Source of the DNA: Pyropia yezoensis
Taxonomy: Eukaryota; Rhodophyta; Bangiophyceae; Bangiales; Bangiaceae
Direction: 5' to 3'
Assembly: GCA_009829735.1 (NCBI GenBank)
Contig: CM020618.1
Coordinates: 19,515,346 to 19,579,345, forward strand
DNA: 64,000 bases
Below the pieces are notes generated by a model that was not told where the DNA came from, ran no database searches, and saw only the letters and a program-made list of their open reading frames with translations. This document shows, piece after piece, positions 34,919-45,217 of the stretch. The translations under genes and the position numbers were made by a program. Within the stretch, counting starts at the first letter, position 1; each line of letters starts with the position of its first letter.

Positions 34919-37219
34919 CCCTGAGCTGATGTTTCCCACAAACAGAGAGAGATAGTTGATGATGTCAACCACACTCAACCTCCTTCTTCCAATCATGCCT
35001 GACCATCCATTAAACCACATCCGCACGACCTTTCAGAAATGGTCTTTACAACTTGAAGCAGCGATCGCGTGAATAATTGTCTTACAGTGCTCGTCTGAGA
35101 CTGCTTTCAACCTCAATTAGGCAAGATTACCAGAGCAAGTTTTGAAGAGACTCTCGTGACGGTCATCAAGGTAGTGTCCAGGGTCTATGAAAACATGGTA
35201 GGTTCTTTTTTCTCGGGATGGCCATCGAAAAGTTTAAAGCACTTCATGTAAGAAGATATTGAGAATATATAGAACGTATCAGGCGTCATTCCATGGAAAA
35301 CGCCTTCCCTTCAACAAGCCAGACCGGAAAAACAAGTCAACGAAGAATGTCAGCTCTCAAGTACTCAGCACGAGAGCAGATATTCTCCATCAACAGCGAA
35401 ATGCATACCGTGCGCGACACGATCTTGTCTCTCCGGGGAACTTAGACTCCCTCGCTCGACTCACAACTCCAGTACCCGGAGTATCGCAATCTAAAGCGTC
35501 CATTCAAAAGCGCTGTGACTCAAGGTGGCGTAGAGTTTTTATGACTGATGTGGACGGCGCGCACTCCTACAGCTTCAGTCAGACCACTACTTCCTTATGA
35601 AGCTCTCCTGAACCCCAGATTATTTGAAACCCTCCTAGTGTGCTTTGGAACCTCCGTGACAGCTTCTTCTCCAGAAGACAGCAAGGAGAGACGGCCAAGA
35701 TGAAATAGTAGATATCAAACAGCATGAGCAGAAAGGCGTCGTCAAATTTCATGGACTGTTGAGAGAAAACTGACAAACTTGGTTGCGTCAAAAAAAGTAA
35801 TCGATATTGATAGTGAACCGCAAGATATATCTGATGGGCGCAAAACAACAAATTGTTGCAGTTGCTGTTGCGCGCTCCTTCATTATCTTGTTTGTCGTAC
35901 AGATATCAAAACTGTGTAGACCAGGCCTAATCAGCGGGACCGCAAGTGACCATCTGCATGGTTGAGAGACTTTGTTAGCATGGTTGGCATGAGGATCAGC
36001 CTCAGTCGTACTGCAGCTCCTCGATTTTTTTCTCATGGAGTCATTAGCAACAAAGCAACAATATTGCCGTTAGTCATTCGCATGCTGGTAGCTCACAGCG
36101 GACCAATAGCGTGCTGTGTCGCTCTCTCGGTTATCAGGTGATAATTGAACGCAGCTGCAGCGGATCTCGTATCAAACGCTGGTTGGCCAGTGCAGTATCG
36201 TTTTCTAGTACAGGTTCAACGGCTTTTCCTCTGCCTCGGCCCGTTTCACTCAGCACCCGCGGGAGAGGGAGCAACTGGTGCCTGGCTCTGCCTGATCCCC
36301 TTTCGATGCGCACAGAAATCTAGAGAAAACATCCGATCGCGGTATTTCCACCGCAGTCCCCGAGCATTTATTGGTCAGATGCACCATATGAGACATGCTA
36401 TTGACATTTTATTGTTCTTGTCGCCATGAGACAAAACTCAGAGACCCGTCATTCATTATCCGTGAATGTAATTGCAGTGCAGACCTCTTGGGTTCTGCTG
36501 AGAAGTGTTTTTCGAGCCAACTATATGTTCTGAAGTACAGGTTGATGAACGTTTCCTTGGCTAGCCCGAAGATCAACTGTAAAAGACATCTTGATTGACT
36601 ACCTGAAAACTCTGAACACTTTTCTAAGATCGTCTTCAAGAAATGCTCAAGAACTCCACCGAACAGTGCTCCAAGCCGTCTGAGATGAACGCGGTGCTGT
36701 GTCCATTCGAAGGATTTTGGTTTCACACTGGAGAAATCATTGGCGCATGATCCGGTGCGACGGCAGCCAAACATCGCAAGAATGCGCTACAGCACGATAA
36801 TGGTCAGCTCTGTTGTGCAAGTACGCGATTCGCTCATGGCCTTATCGCTGGCATGGTGCTCTTCGCTCCATTTGACGAATCTCGCGCAATTGTAATCAGG
36901 GGTGGTAAGAAGACGCCCACTCAGCAGAATACCGGATGCCCTAGTGCTGACTCGTAGCATACTCACAGAAGATTGTTTACAGAAATCAATGCTTGATGGG
37001 TTTTATCTATTCTGCACGCGTGCCAGGCTTGTTGAGGCACAACGATCCGACATACCTTGCAGAAAAGCATGTTAGCCAGGTATGCATTGCGAGAAGGAAA
37101 GTAAAAAATAGTATCGAGATAACATGCTGGCCACCTTTGACTGCCACGATCCACGACCCATGACAGTCAGGGGTGGTCAGCATTTTATCCGGATACTATT
37201 CCGAACTGTCCTGGGGTGA

Positions 37220-37407
37220 GCCTTGTGCGGTACTTGTAAGCTACAATTAAGCATGATCTGAAAGATGGGACGAATCGTTGCAGGACGACCATAGAGCATC
37301 TATAACGCTATCCTGTGATGATTCTGAATCAGAAACGGAACTAGCAGGAAATTCTCGAATACTATTCTGAGGACTGCTCCTGAGCGCCTGATTCAGCTTC
37401 CAGGAAG
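37220..37407 (+). repeat. Dispersed repeat R1, copy b
   Basis: Diverged partner of 24960-25155, with the blocks gaccatagagcatc, aacgctatcctgtg and gattctgaatca in the same order. Confidence 0.65.
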
Positions 37408-37718
37408 CGGGGCCAATGCGCTAGGCAGTGTGTAGCTGTGGAAAGCGCAGGAGACGCATTTGAACGGCGTTAGTTGGGCGCTGCCAAGGCGCGAATAGGA
37501 CGCCGTGCGACCCAAGTCGCCCTCGAAGTGGATACGCGATATGAACGCAATAAAACATTAGCAATATGTATTTACCAAGCTGCGTGCTTCTTTAACTCGC
37601 CGGGGTCACCGAGGGTCCAGAACGCAATCAACCTAGCCGCGTACGACTGAAAGCACGTGCTTTTGACACAAGTCACTGGGACTACGGTTCCCATTATATT
37701 TTACAATATTATGGGCGG

Positions 37719-37828
37719 CTACAAGGGCGCTCCCAGGGAGATTTAACGAATCTCAGTAGCGCTAGCTAGGCAAGTTTTAACGCCCCTGACCCGCGCCCTG
37801 GTAAGAGAGGAGCGCGACGCAAAGCCCT
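37719..37828 (+). repeat. Dispersed repeat R2, copy b
   Basis: Diverged partner of 34809-34918, same strand and same length. Confidence 0.6.
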
Positions 37829-39038
37829 GTCCGTATGTGATCGACATGTAAGTAGACAACTGTCAATCTAATACTGCAAGACGAAAAATAGCCTCGAACT
37901 TTTATTTGTGTCGGATGATCCTCAAAACTGATTTTGCGCTCAACTGATCCCACCAGTACTTGTCGGTTTCAAATACATTTCCTACCTTTGCGAAACGGCA
38001 CAGAGAGTATGGCGGATGTCTAGATATACACTGAAGTGGGGAAGACATCTAGATACGTATGTGTACGAGCCGAGTTTCGTGCTTTGTCCAAGATTGGTGC
38101 AACAGATGCACACATTTGATGTTTATTGGCACCGCCTCCAAAAAGTGTACATGCGCGTAGGGGGGTCTCCGACGCGCATCACAAAATCTTTTGATCTCGA
38201 GTTTGCGCTGTTGTCCAATGAATGGCCTAGCCAAGTGCCCCGGTAGCGGACCACGCGTGGATCTGAACGCTATCCTCGTTGGTGGTGGGATCATGCCCTT
38301 GTTGCGGTCATCCAGGGGATCTGCGAGCCTGCTTGTCGAAACGTGCCTTCGAGAGAGGCCATCAGCAGATTATCTTGTGAGGTGCACCGTTTGTCGTCAT
38401 ACCAATCAGAAGTACCCCTGCGAGCCACCAGGCGAGCATGGAGAAACACTGCGAAACCTGGACACTGTTTTATTGGTACGAATGCACATCGACACTACGG
38501 GGACCACCCCCCTGCACTGGGCGTTGGGCGCCTGTCGAGGTCGAGCACCTCGACAGTTGAGGGCACCCCACGGCCGCTCCGCGCGCGTGTGCAATCGCGT
38601 GATAGATCCTCCCGAGATGAGGTCTACTTGATGTACCATGGAACACAGTGCGGTACGCAACCCCGCTGTGTTCCGACCTCTGTACATTGTTGTGGCGGGG
38701 TTGCGCTTCCCGCCGCGCTCCTCCCGCTCCGCGTGGGTCGATACCGTGGGGGCCCCCTCGCTTTCGCGCGTTGCGCTTCTTCCCGCTTTTTTCTGCGATA
38801 CGGGCACGGACGATACGTGCGCTCTCGCTGCGCAGTGCAGCATGGCATGGCGCGAGGGCTATGTGGGGTGTCGGACTTGGCGTGGCGCGGTGCGGAGCCG
38901 AGCGAGGATGCCTTTGGCTGCTCACCGGTTGCGGTGGGGCACCGGTGCCCTTTCCGGCTTGTGTGTGCTGGGGAGGTTGGGGTGACAGTCTGCTCGGCCC
39001 CGAGCTCTTTTCGTGAGTAGGTGAGAGGGCTCACGGCC

Positions 39039-39281
39039 ATGGGCATGTCGCTCGAGGGCGAGGATGGGACTGGTCGTGCATCGAGAGGGCCATTTGAGTC
39101 AGTGTTTGCGTCCCAGGACCCCGATGGCCTGGTGGGGTGGTCGCCACCACCACCGTCTCAGCCGACGAGCTACGACTTCGGTCGGCCCGGGCAGGCGGCG
39201 GGCTCAGGGGGTGCGAGGAAGGAGCATCTGTTGGGCGCGTGTGAGCAAGGCGTTTCGGCTGAGGGTCTGTTGTGGTCTCCC
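39039..39281 (+). pseudogene. Possible 5' end of a host gene cut by a retroelement block
   Basis: An ATG at 39039 in a good context (gccATGG) opens a frame of 81 codons. It starts MGMSLEGEDG and is rich in Gly, Ser and Pro, and it stays open to the first base of the LTR at 39282. On the far side of the retroelement block a frame is likewise open from the LTR boundary at 59157 into the Lys/Ala-rich protein at 59160-61235. Both look like N-terminal low-complexity sequence of the same kind, so they may be two halves of one gene. This is inference from position and composition only. No matching target duplication is seen at the two outer borders. Confidence 0.35.
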
Positions 39282-39644
39282 TGTAGCAATATGGTTGGCC
39301 GTATTGTGACCCTAATGTTAGGGGGGCTACTTCTAATCCTTGGGTTTCAATTTGAGAGTCCGTACTGGTCACGGTATCTACAAGTTACGTATGACCAGAG
39401 GGACTTGCATCTTGGGGTGGAGGGTAGTTAGTAGTGTCTCCGAGGGTTTATAACGAGGGGGCTGGCGGTGAATCCACCGCCGGCCAAGGCAGAACAACAA
39501 ACCCCTCCCGTTTGGGCTCCCATCTTGGTCCCGTGGCTTGCGCTCCAAGGACAGCAACCTTGGCCTCCCGGTGACGTTGGTGCCGATCCCCCTTGGTGAG
39601 TGTTCCCTGAGAGTGGACGTGCGACGGATTCCTATTGTGCTACA
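39282..39644 (+). repeat. LTR of copy C (363 bp)
   Basis: It starts TGTAGCA and ends TGCTACA (7-bp inverted ends). It is the same length as the LTRs at 41361-41723 and 58795-59157 and nearly identical to them in reverse complement. A TATA-like ttataa lies at 39448-39453. Confidence 0.92.
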
Positions 39645-39645
39645 T

Positions 39646-39663
39646 TGGTGGAGCAGCAGGGGA
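39646..39663 (+). other. Primer-binding site of family D element
   Basis: TGGTGGAGCAGCAGGGGA begins one base after the LTR. The TGG start fits pairing with a tRNA ending CCA (predicted tRNA end CTGCTCCACCA). Which tRNA it is cannot be told from here; it does not look like the common initiator-Met site. Confidence 0.6.
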
Positions 39664-39869
39664 CGGGTTTCCGTCACCCGTGTGGTGACGCCGTCTTCGG
39701 CCCTGGCACACGGATAGGGATCCGGTCCTTTTCTTGTACTCGTGGTGTTGCGACCTGATCGATTGTGTTGAGTTTTTACCTTCGACTGTGATCTACTGTT
39801 ACTCTCCCCAATCTACCCCCTCGCTCTCTTATTCGTGGTGATTGTTACGTCGGTTGACTGATTGTGACT

Positions 39870-41357
39870 ATGTCTACCCAAGAGACGGGGAACGTTCAAG
39901 ATGACGGATCGGCGTCGACGCCGACTCCGGAGGTGACTACGGGAACCGGGATCGGGAACCCGATCGACAACATCGAGACGCCAATGCTTTCCGGTGCCGG
40001 ATCGACGTTTGGCACGGCTCGGACGGCAGGAGGCGGGGGCCCGCCTCAACTGTCATCGACCGACCTCACTCCGCCGCCTCCTTCACCAGGGGATTCCCTG
40101 ATGGCATCATTGGCCCGCATCGAGGCCCGATTTTCCGGACTCGACGCTCGTCAAGAGCGGACGGAGGACGCAATGGCAGTGTTGATGTCAACACGCCACA
40201 CGACGGGACCCCGTCGTGTCCCTCCCACACCGGTACGGTTTGAACCGGCCGGACTACTTTCGGAGTCCACCGGGGTCGACCCCGGCGCAGCAACTCCCGG
40301 CGCAGCAACTCCCGGACAGCCCCCGGACACAAGGGGGTATGGATCCGACTCGTCGGCAGAGTTGGAACGGAGTCACACGGAGCGATACGCTCGGAGCACC
40401 CGAAGCGGACTCCGCGGACACGACCCGGCGGATACTTACGCCGGTGGAGAGTCGGTTATTGGGGGAGGGGGTACCCTCTCACAGTATCCCCACGACGAAG
40501 GAGGCCAGGCAACTCGGGTTCCCGAGGTGCCGACGCCTGAAGTACCATCTTCAGTGGTGGAAGCTATGACCGCGCAGGTAACTGCGAGCCTACTGAAGCG
40601 GATGGAGTCCGATGAGTTTGCTCATCAACTGGCTAAGCGACTGGATATCCAGGACGCTGACACGGAGATCGTCAACGAGGTCTTCCGGTCGGTTCTTACT
40701 CCGGAACGTTATCGTTTGGAGGACCGCTCTACCACCGTATCGGAATCGATGCATAATTCGTCGCATCGGGCGATCCGCTCTATGCAGACCCTTATGAAGG
40801 GAGTCCTTATGTTCGGGGGGCCGAACGGACGCCCGTTGGCAGTCATCGGCTTCTTGACTAGCTTCAAGGCAGCCGCAGACAAGGCCCTCGTTAACGAGGG
40901 GCTGGCCTTGGAGATCCTCCCGTTCTTTGTTGATGAACGGGTGCGAGGCATCCTTCGCCAGGCATCCCCGATGCCGGGAATGAGGGCTGCGGCCACCCCC
41001 ATGGACTACCGTGGGATTATCAAGGAGCTGCTGAGCAGTTACCTCAGTGAGGAAAAGTGCGAGGACCACTACCGGGCCCTGCGCACTGCCACCGCCCAGA
41101 ACTGGGAGGATGAGGAGATGTTCGGACGACGGATTCAAGAGCTCGACTACGAGCTGGGGAAGCTCCTCGGAGAAGGGGAGCTACGGGCCATCCTGTTCGC
41201 AGGAGTACCCAACTACGCGCGGATATCCGCACGGGGCGCCAACACGGCACGGACGAACTTCAGTCGACTGATGCATATGTGCAAGTCCCTGGGGGACGCC
41301 TACCGGGTGCTTCACCCGGAGTGTGCTCTTGCCTCAAAGCCCAAGGGTGAGGGGAGC
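39870..41357 (+). CDS. gag N-terminal part, copy C (family D Ty3/gypsy)
   Basis: The frame starts at the ATG at 39870 (MSTQETG). It has a Thr/Pro/Gly-rich N-terminal third, then a helical capsid-like region (from about residue 230). It stops matching the other copies at the border with the LTR at 41361. The zinc knuckle seen in copies D1 and D2 is beyond the truncation. Triplet-level variation (repeats of PGAAT) distinguishes it from D1 and D2. Confidence 0.8.
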
Positions 41358-41360
41358 AAG

Positions 41361-41723
41361 TGTAGCACAATAGGGATCCGTCGCGCGTCCACTCTCAGGG
41401 AACACTCACCAAGGGGGATCGGCACCAACGTCACCGGGAGGCCAAGGTTGCTGTCCTTGGAGCGCAAGCCACGGGACCAAGATGGGAGCCCAAATGGGAG
41501 GGGTTTGTTGTTCTACCTTGGCCGGCGGTGGATTCGCCACCGGCCCCCTCGTTATAAACCCTCGGAGACACTACTAACTACCCTCCACCCCAAGATGCAA
41601 GTCCCTCTGGTCATACGTAACTTATAGATACCGTGACCAGTACGAACTATCAAATTGAAAGTTAAGGGTTAGAAGTAGCCCCCCTAATATTAGGGTCACA
41701 ATACGGTCAACCATATTGCTACA
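41361..41723 (-). repeat. 3' LTR of copy D1 (363 bp)
   Basis: On the minus strand it runs TGTAGCA...TGCTACA. It is about 98% identical by eye to the LTR at 58795-59157 and abuts a polypurine tract on its inner side. Confidence 0.92.
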
Positions 41724-41737
41724 TATCCCCCCCTTAG
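41724..41737 (-). other. Polypurine tract of copy D1
   Basis: On the minus strand, ctaagggggggata sits directly before the LTR, as expected for plus-strand priming. Confidence 0.75.
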
Positions 41738-42312
41738 ATTCGGCCCGTCCTCGGGTCGAGTTGCATTCGGGGTACCGAATGTAAGTGGGTCGCGTGACCG
41801 TTTACCCGTCGGGTGGGGCTTTGCGCCCCGTCGCGACAGACACCCCTTTTCGAGGTTGTCTCAGGGGGGTGCCCCCCTTTGCGTGGTACACACACACGAT
41901 CCGTTTTCCGGACCGTTAAATTCCCGATGCGGGTTGCGGTTCACGCCCCCCCTTTCCGAGGGGTGGTGCAAGCGGATCCGCCACCAGGTGCCTGGTGGTA
42001 GGGGGGGGCCCCTCTCGTGTGGACGATTGAGTGGGGGGCGGGGGCTGCCCGCGTTGCGTGGGGGCGGTTGGGGGTGACCCCCCTTACTTACCCCGTGTGT
42101 GGGTGTGGCCCCGTCCCGCCCAGGTGCCTGGGTGGAGCGCGGTCGTAGCCCCGTGGGGCGCGGGTCGACCCGCGTGCCTGCGGCGCTTCTCGTGGCCGTT
42201 TGTGGTCATAAGCGCGGGTGTCCGCGCTTCCCTGGCTCGTCCCGGTTATCCCACCGTACCGGGTTGTAGCCGTCGACGGCTTGTGGGCGCGGGGGACTCC
42301 GCACCCGTTATC
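41738..42312. other. Spacer between polypurine tract and antisense ORF start, copy D1
   Basis: About 575 bases of GC-rich sequence upstream of the antisense ORF. The frame of that ORF is open from 42031, but the ATG at 42313 is favoured by comparison with family A. It probably holds the promoter for the antisense transcript; no element is identified. Confidence 0.4.
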
Positions 42313-44760
42313 ATGTCCTATCCCCAGGTGCTTGAAGAGGAGGAAGACCTCCTGATCGGGGAGGAGATGGAGGACGACGCGCCTGTCGGTCCCGACGCCG
42401 CGCGTTACGGGGTGAGCTCGTCTGACGACGACGGGCCTGCGGTGTCCGTCCGTCTGTCGGCCGGAGGACTGTCGTCCGTGTGCAGCGGCACGACGGTGCC
42501 GTCGGCCGGAGGTCAACCCGGCGGTCAACCGCGCGTGGCGGCTTCTACCCCCTCTCTGCCGGCTGCCCGGATGGGGCCTGGTGCCGGTGCCGGCTCACCG
42601 CAGCTACCTCAAGATGGTCCGCCCTGCGGCGGAGGTGGCGACCCGCAGCCGACTCCGGCTGGTCAAGGTGGTCCGGGTGTCCGGGCGGTGACTCCTCGAG
42701 GCGGTCCCGACGTTGACGCGGGTGGTGGTGGCGGTGCGACACCCGGTGCGGTGGGTCAAGACGGTGCGGGTGTCCGCACGGCCGGGGCTCCGGCTCCGGA
42801 GGCTGTCCAAGTGCCTTCCACTTCCGAGGCGGGGGCTACGCCGACGGGTGGTGCCGGCGCCGGTACCATACCTGCGGTGCCGCGGGTGTCGAGCGGTCAA
42901 GACGCTCCTTCTCCCATGGCGGTTGACACCGGGAGTTACTCCGGGCGGGCGCCCGCCCTTCTTCTTCCTCCTCGGCCTCGTTCATCTCCGACGTCGGCCC
43001 CTCTGCCGGTGGTGCGTCCCCCGGCGCCCCCGATTCTTCCTGGTCCTGCCCGGGTTGCCCCGTTGGGTGGCGGCGTCGCCGTGGCGGCGGGTCAACCCGC
43101 CCTGTCGGTGTCCGACTTGGTGGCTCGGGTTCGAGGCCTCACGGTGCAAGAGTCGATGGAGTCCGATGGGCGTATGCGGGTGGACTTCCACCTGGTGCAT
43201 CCCCGTGGAGAATCCTCCCGGCGCGTCAAGGTGGACCCGTGCTGGGAGCGGGAGTTGGTGCGGCTGGTCAACCAGCCGAACGCGGTCCGGGTGGAACACC
43301 ATTGGATCCTGAGTCAGCCGGACGACCGGCATGCGCAGCTCTGGCGCACCCGGGTGGGACGGGGTGAGGTCTACCTCGACCCCAACTTCGGGGTCTGCGA
43401 CCTGATTGCCCCCGCGTTGCCGCGGGAGATTGACTACCCGGCTAGTGCTCGGGGGATTGCGTCGGCGGCGGAGCCGGTTGCGTTTGGGGAGACGGTGAGC
43501 CGTACCGGTCGGTATCCCGACTTTGACTACTACCCGGGGGTACCCCCGTATCTGTCGTTGACGGCTCCCTACCCGCCCATGGCGGGGTTGAAGTCGGCGT
43601 CGAGTTGGCGACGTAACCATGGTGTCATGGCGGATGCGTTCCGCACGGATATAACGTGTGCGTTGCAGACCGGCAACGGTCGTGCTCCGGTATACACTCC
43701 CGTGCGCCCGCCGCTATGGCAGGAGGGGTGGGAACCCGCCCCTGCTTTCCGGTTTGACACCGGCTCCTGCCTCCGATACTTCGGGAGTGTGTTGGCCTCC
43801 CGGCCGGTCCACCCGTTGCAGGGTACCTTCACCCTTGAGGTTACCCTCGGGCAGGCTTCATCCTTCTTGCTGTCCGTCCGCCGGCAGGGTCGTCTGTTTC
43901 ATCTTCCGACTGGTGTCCGTCGGCACATCGCGCAGTTGGGCGTGGATCTGATAGCCCTCAAGACCGGGTTGGCCCGGGAGTTCGAAGCCCTGCTGGCTGT
44001 TCACGATGCCGTGAACTGGGCTGGGGTGTTGGCCCTTCCCCCGTACCGGGACCCGCAGGCTGGGGCTTCCCCCTTGCCTCGTCACTCGTTGTGTGTCCGG
44101 CGTACTCAGCCGGGTGAGCCTAGTTGCCATGGGTGGGCGTCCACCGAGGCCGTTCCTGACCTGGGTATTCCCATGGTTATCCATGACCCTCTTCAGGTCC
44201 TTGCTCCGTGGTTCGGTAACCCGATGCCGGCGGCGGTTGGCCGTCGTCCCCGAGAGTGGGGCTCTGTGGGTGGGGAGCGTGAGGTGTCCCGTCGTCGGGC
44301 GGAGTACCGCCGTGGTTACGGTGGAGCCCCTTCGGTAGGGTCCTACCGGGCCTCGTATCAGGTGCCACCGGCTCCGGTGGTAGCCGTGTCGGCTCCTGTG
44401 GCTCCTCTGGCTGCGCCAGTGTCACCTCCCGCCCCTGTCCTACATGACGGGGGTCCCCGTCTCTGGTATGAAGGCGTTGACGCCCTTGTTACCCGCGCAA
44501 TGCGTGGGGGTCTCTCTGTTAGCTGGGGGGATATCCCCCCAGGTGCTGCGCTGGTTGGGTCAGCGCGTTGCCTCGGTGGCGTGCTGGACCGCCTCCAGAA
44601 AGCTCTGGAGGACGTGGAGGCTGGCCGCAGCACCCTCGTCCCGCTATGCACCGAGGTAACTCGGGTGGTCGACCGTCGTGACATTGCCGACCGGTGGAGC
44701 ACGGAGGTATACGCGCTTACGCGTGAGTGGCCTCCCTCGGGCAGTGGGTCTACCCACTGA
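42313..44760 (+). CDS. Antisense ORF protein of family D element (unknown function)
   Basis: An 815-codon frame on the strand opposite gag-pol, between pol and the 3' LTR. The start MSYPQV aligns with MATPGV of the family A antisense protein, and both soon continue into a MED-containing acidic patch. Residues about 50-260 are Pro/Gly/Ala-rich spacer. The conserved core is about 310-600, with PPYL near 411, FGSV near 490 and RRQGRLFHLP near 523. The distances (PPYL to FGSV 79, FGSV to RR 33) match those in family A (74 and 35). The core is Trp-rich and helical; no known domain is recognised. The frame is intact over 2.4 kb, which suggests it was under selection. Confidence 0.75.
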   Translation: MSYPQVLEEEEDLLIGEEMEDDAPVGPDAARYGVSSSDDDGPAVSVRLSAGGLSSVCSGTTVPSAGGQPGGQPRVAASTPSLPAARMGPGAGAGSPQLPQDGPPCGGGGDPQPTPAGQGGPGVRAVTPRGGPDVDAGGGGGATPGAVGQDGAGVRTAGAPAPEAVQVPSTSEAGATPTGGAGAGTIPAVPRVSSGQDAPSPMAVDTGSYSGRAPALLLPPRPRSSPTSAPLPVVRPPAPPILPGPARVAPLGGGVAVAAGQPALSVSDLVARVRGLTVQESMESDGRMRVDFHLVHPRGESSRRVKVDPCWERELVRLVNQPNAVRVEHHWILSQPDDRHAQLWRTRVGRGEVYLDPNFGVCDLIAPALPREIDYPASARGIASAAEPVAFGETVSRTGRYPDFDYYPGVPPYLSLTAPYPPMAGLKSASSWRRNHGVMADAFRTDITCALQTGNGRAPVYTPVRPPLWQEGWEPAPAFRFDTGSCLRYFGSVLASRPVHPLQGTFTLEVTLGQASSFLLSVRRQGRLFHLPTGVRRHIAQLGVDLIALKTGLAREFEALLAVHDAVNWAGVLALPPYRDPQAGASPLPRHSLCVRRTQPGEPSCHGWASTEAVPDLGIPMVIHDPLQVLAPWFGNPMPAAVGRRPREWGSVGGEREVSRRRAEYRRGYGGAPSVGSYRASYQVPPAPVVAVSAPVAPLAAPVSPPAPVLHDGGPRLWYEGVDALVTRAMRGGLSVSWGDIPPGAALVGSARCLGGVLDRLQKALEDVEAGRSTLVPLCTEVTRVVDRRDIADRWSTEVYALTREWPPSGSGSTH

Positions 44761-45217
44761 GGAGTGCTATTTGTTTGTGAGGGAGAGGGCCCCGGCAACC
44801 CTTATGGTCGCCGGGTAGTAGTGAGTATAAACTCATCCCCCGCTGGGGGCATTGCTTGCCTCTGTTTGCTGCCCTGGGGAGTACCCCTTCTGGCTCAGTG
44901 GTGCCTTGCCTCCCGCCCAACTTCTTCCGGTTGGTTCATGCTTGGGGAGGTTATCCTCCCTCACTCTGTGTCTTGGCTTGGGGAGGTCATCCTCCCGTGT
45001 AAGCTCCCTAGTTACTTCGATATTATCGGAGTTAGCCTTTACCTTTAAGTTAACTTATTAAGGTTCAGGTTTTTACTTAGTTACCTAAGCTTAGCTCTAC
45101 TTAGTTACCTAAGCTTGGTTCGACTTAGAAACCTAAGTCTGCCGTAACCATGTCACACCCTACTTAGTAGGTATAAGCCTCACCCCCCAACAGCCGAAGT
45201 CGGTGTCGGTTGGGTTG
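44761..45217. other. Spacer between convergent antisense ORF and pol, copy D1
   Basis: It contains repeated short words: two copies of cttggggaggttatcctccc/cttggggaggtcatcctccc (44942-44999) and three small hairpins built on CTTAG-4 nt-CTAAG (45076-45142). It is likely the 3' untranslated and termination region of two converging transcripts. Confidence 0.55.
45076..45142. terminator. Three CTTAG-loop-CTAAG hairpins between convergent ORFs
   Basis: CTTAGTTACCTAAG occurs twice and CTTAGAAACCTAAG once within about 70 bases, each a 5-bp stem with a 4-base loop, in an AT-rich patch. The position between converging reading frames suggests a shared transcript end, but the role is inferred. Confidence 0.35.

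Larger units (their letters stand above)
33366..39038. other. Lower-GC stretch with no supported gene
   Basis: Mixed-composition DNA with short frames. A 104-codon minus-strand frame (33500-33814) and a 121-codon one (36409-36774) have somewhat protein-like composition and might be eroded coding remnants, but no family is recognised. Dispersed repeats R1b, R2a and R2b lie here. From about 38.5 kb GC content rises again, ahead of the ATG at 39039, so the last few hundred bases may be a promoter and leader. Confidence 0.45.
39282..41360 (+). mobile_element. Ty3/gypsy family D, truncated plus-strand copy C (5' LTR, leader, part of gag)
   Basis: Fossil. A 363-bp LTR is followed by a primer-binding-like site, a leader and roughly the first 495 codons of gag. 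It then ends abruptly against the reverse-oriented LTR of copy D1. Sequence is a few percent different from copies D1 and D2, so it is a separate insertion. Its remainder is not found in the window, though it could lie in the N gap. The broken end could reflect insertion of D1 into it or a later rearrangement. Confidence 0.85.
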
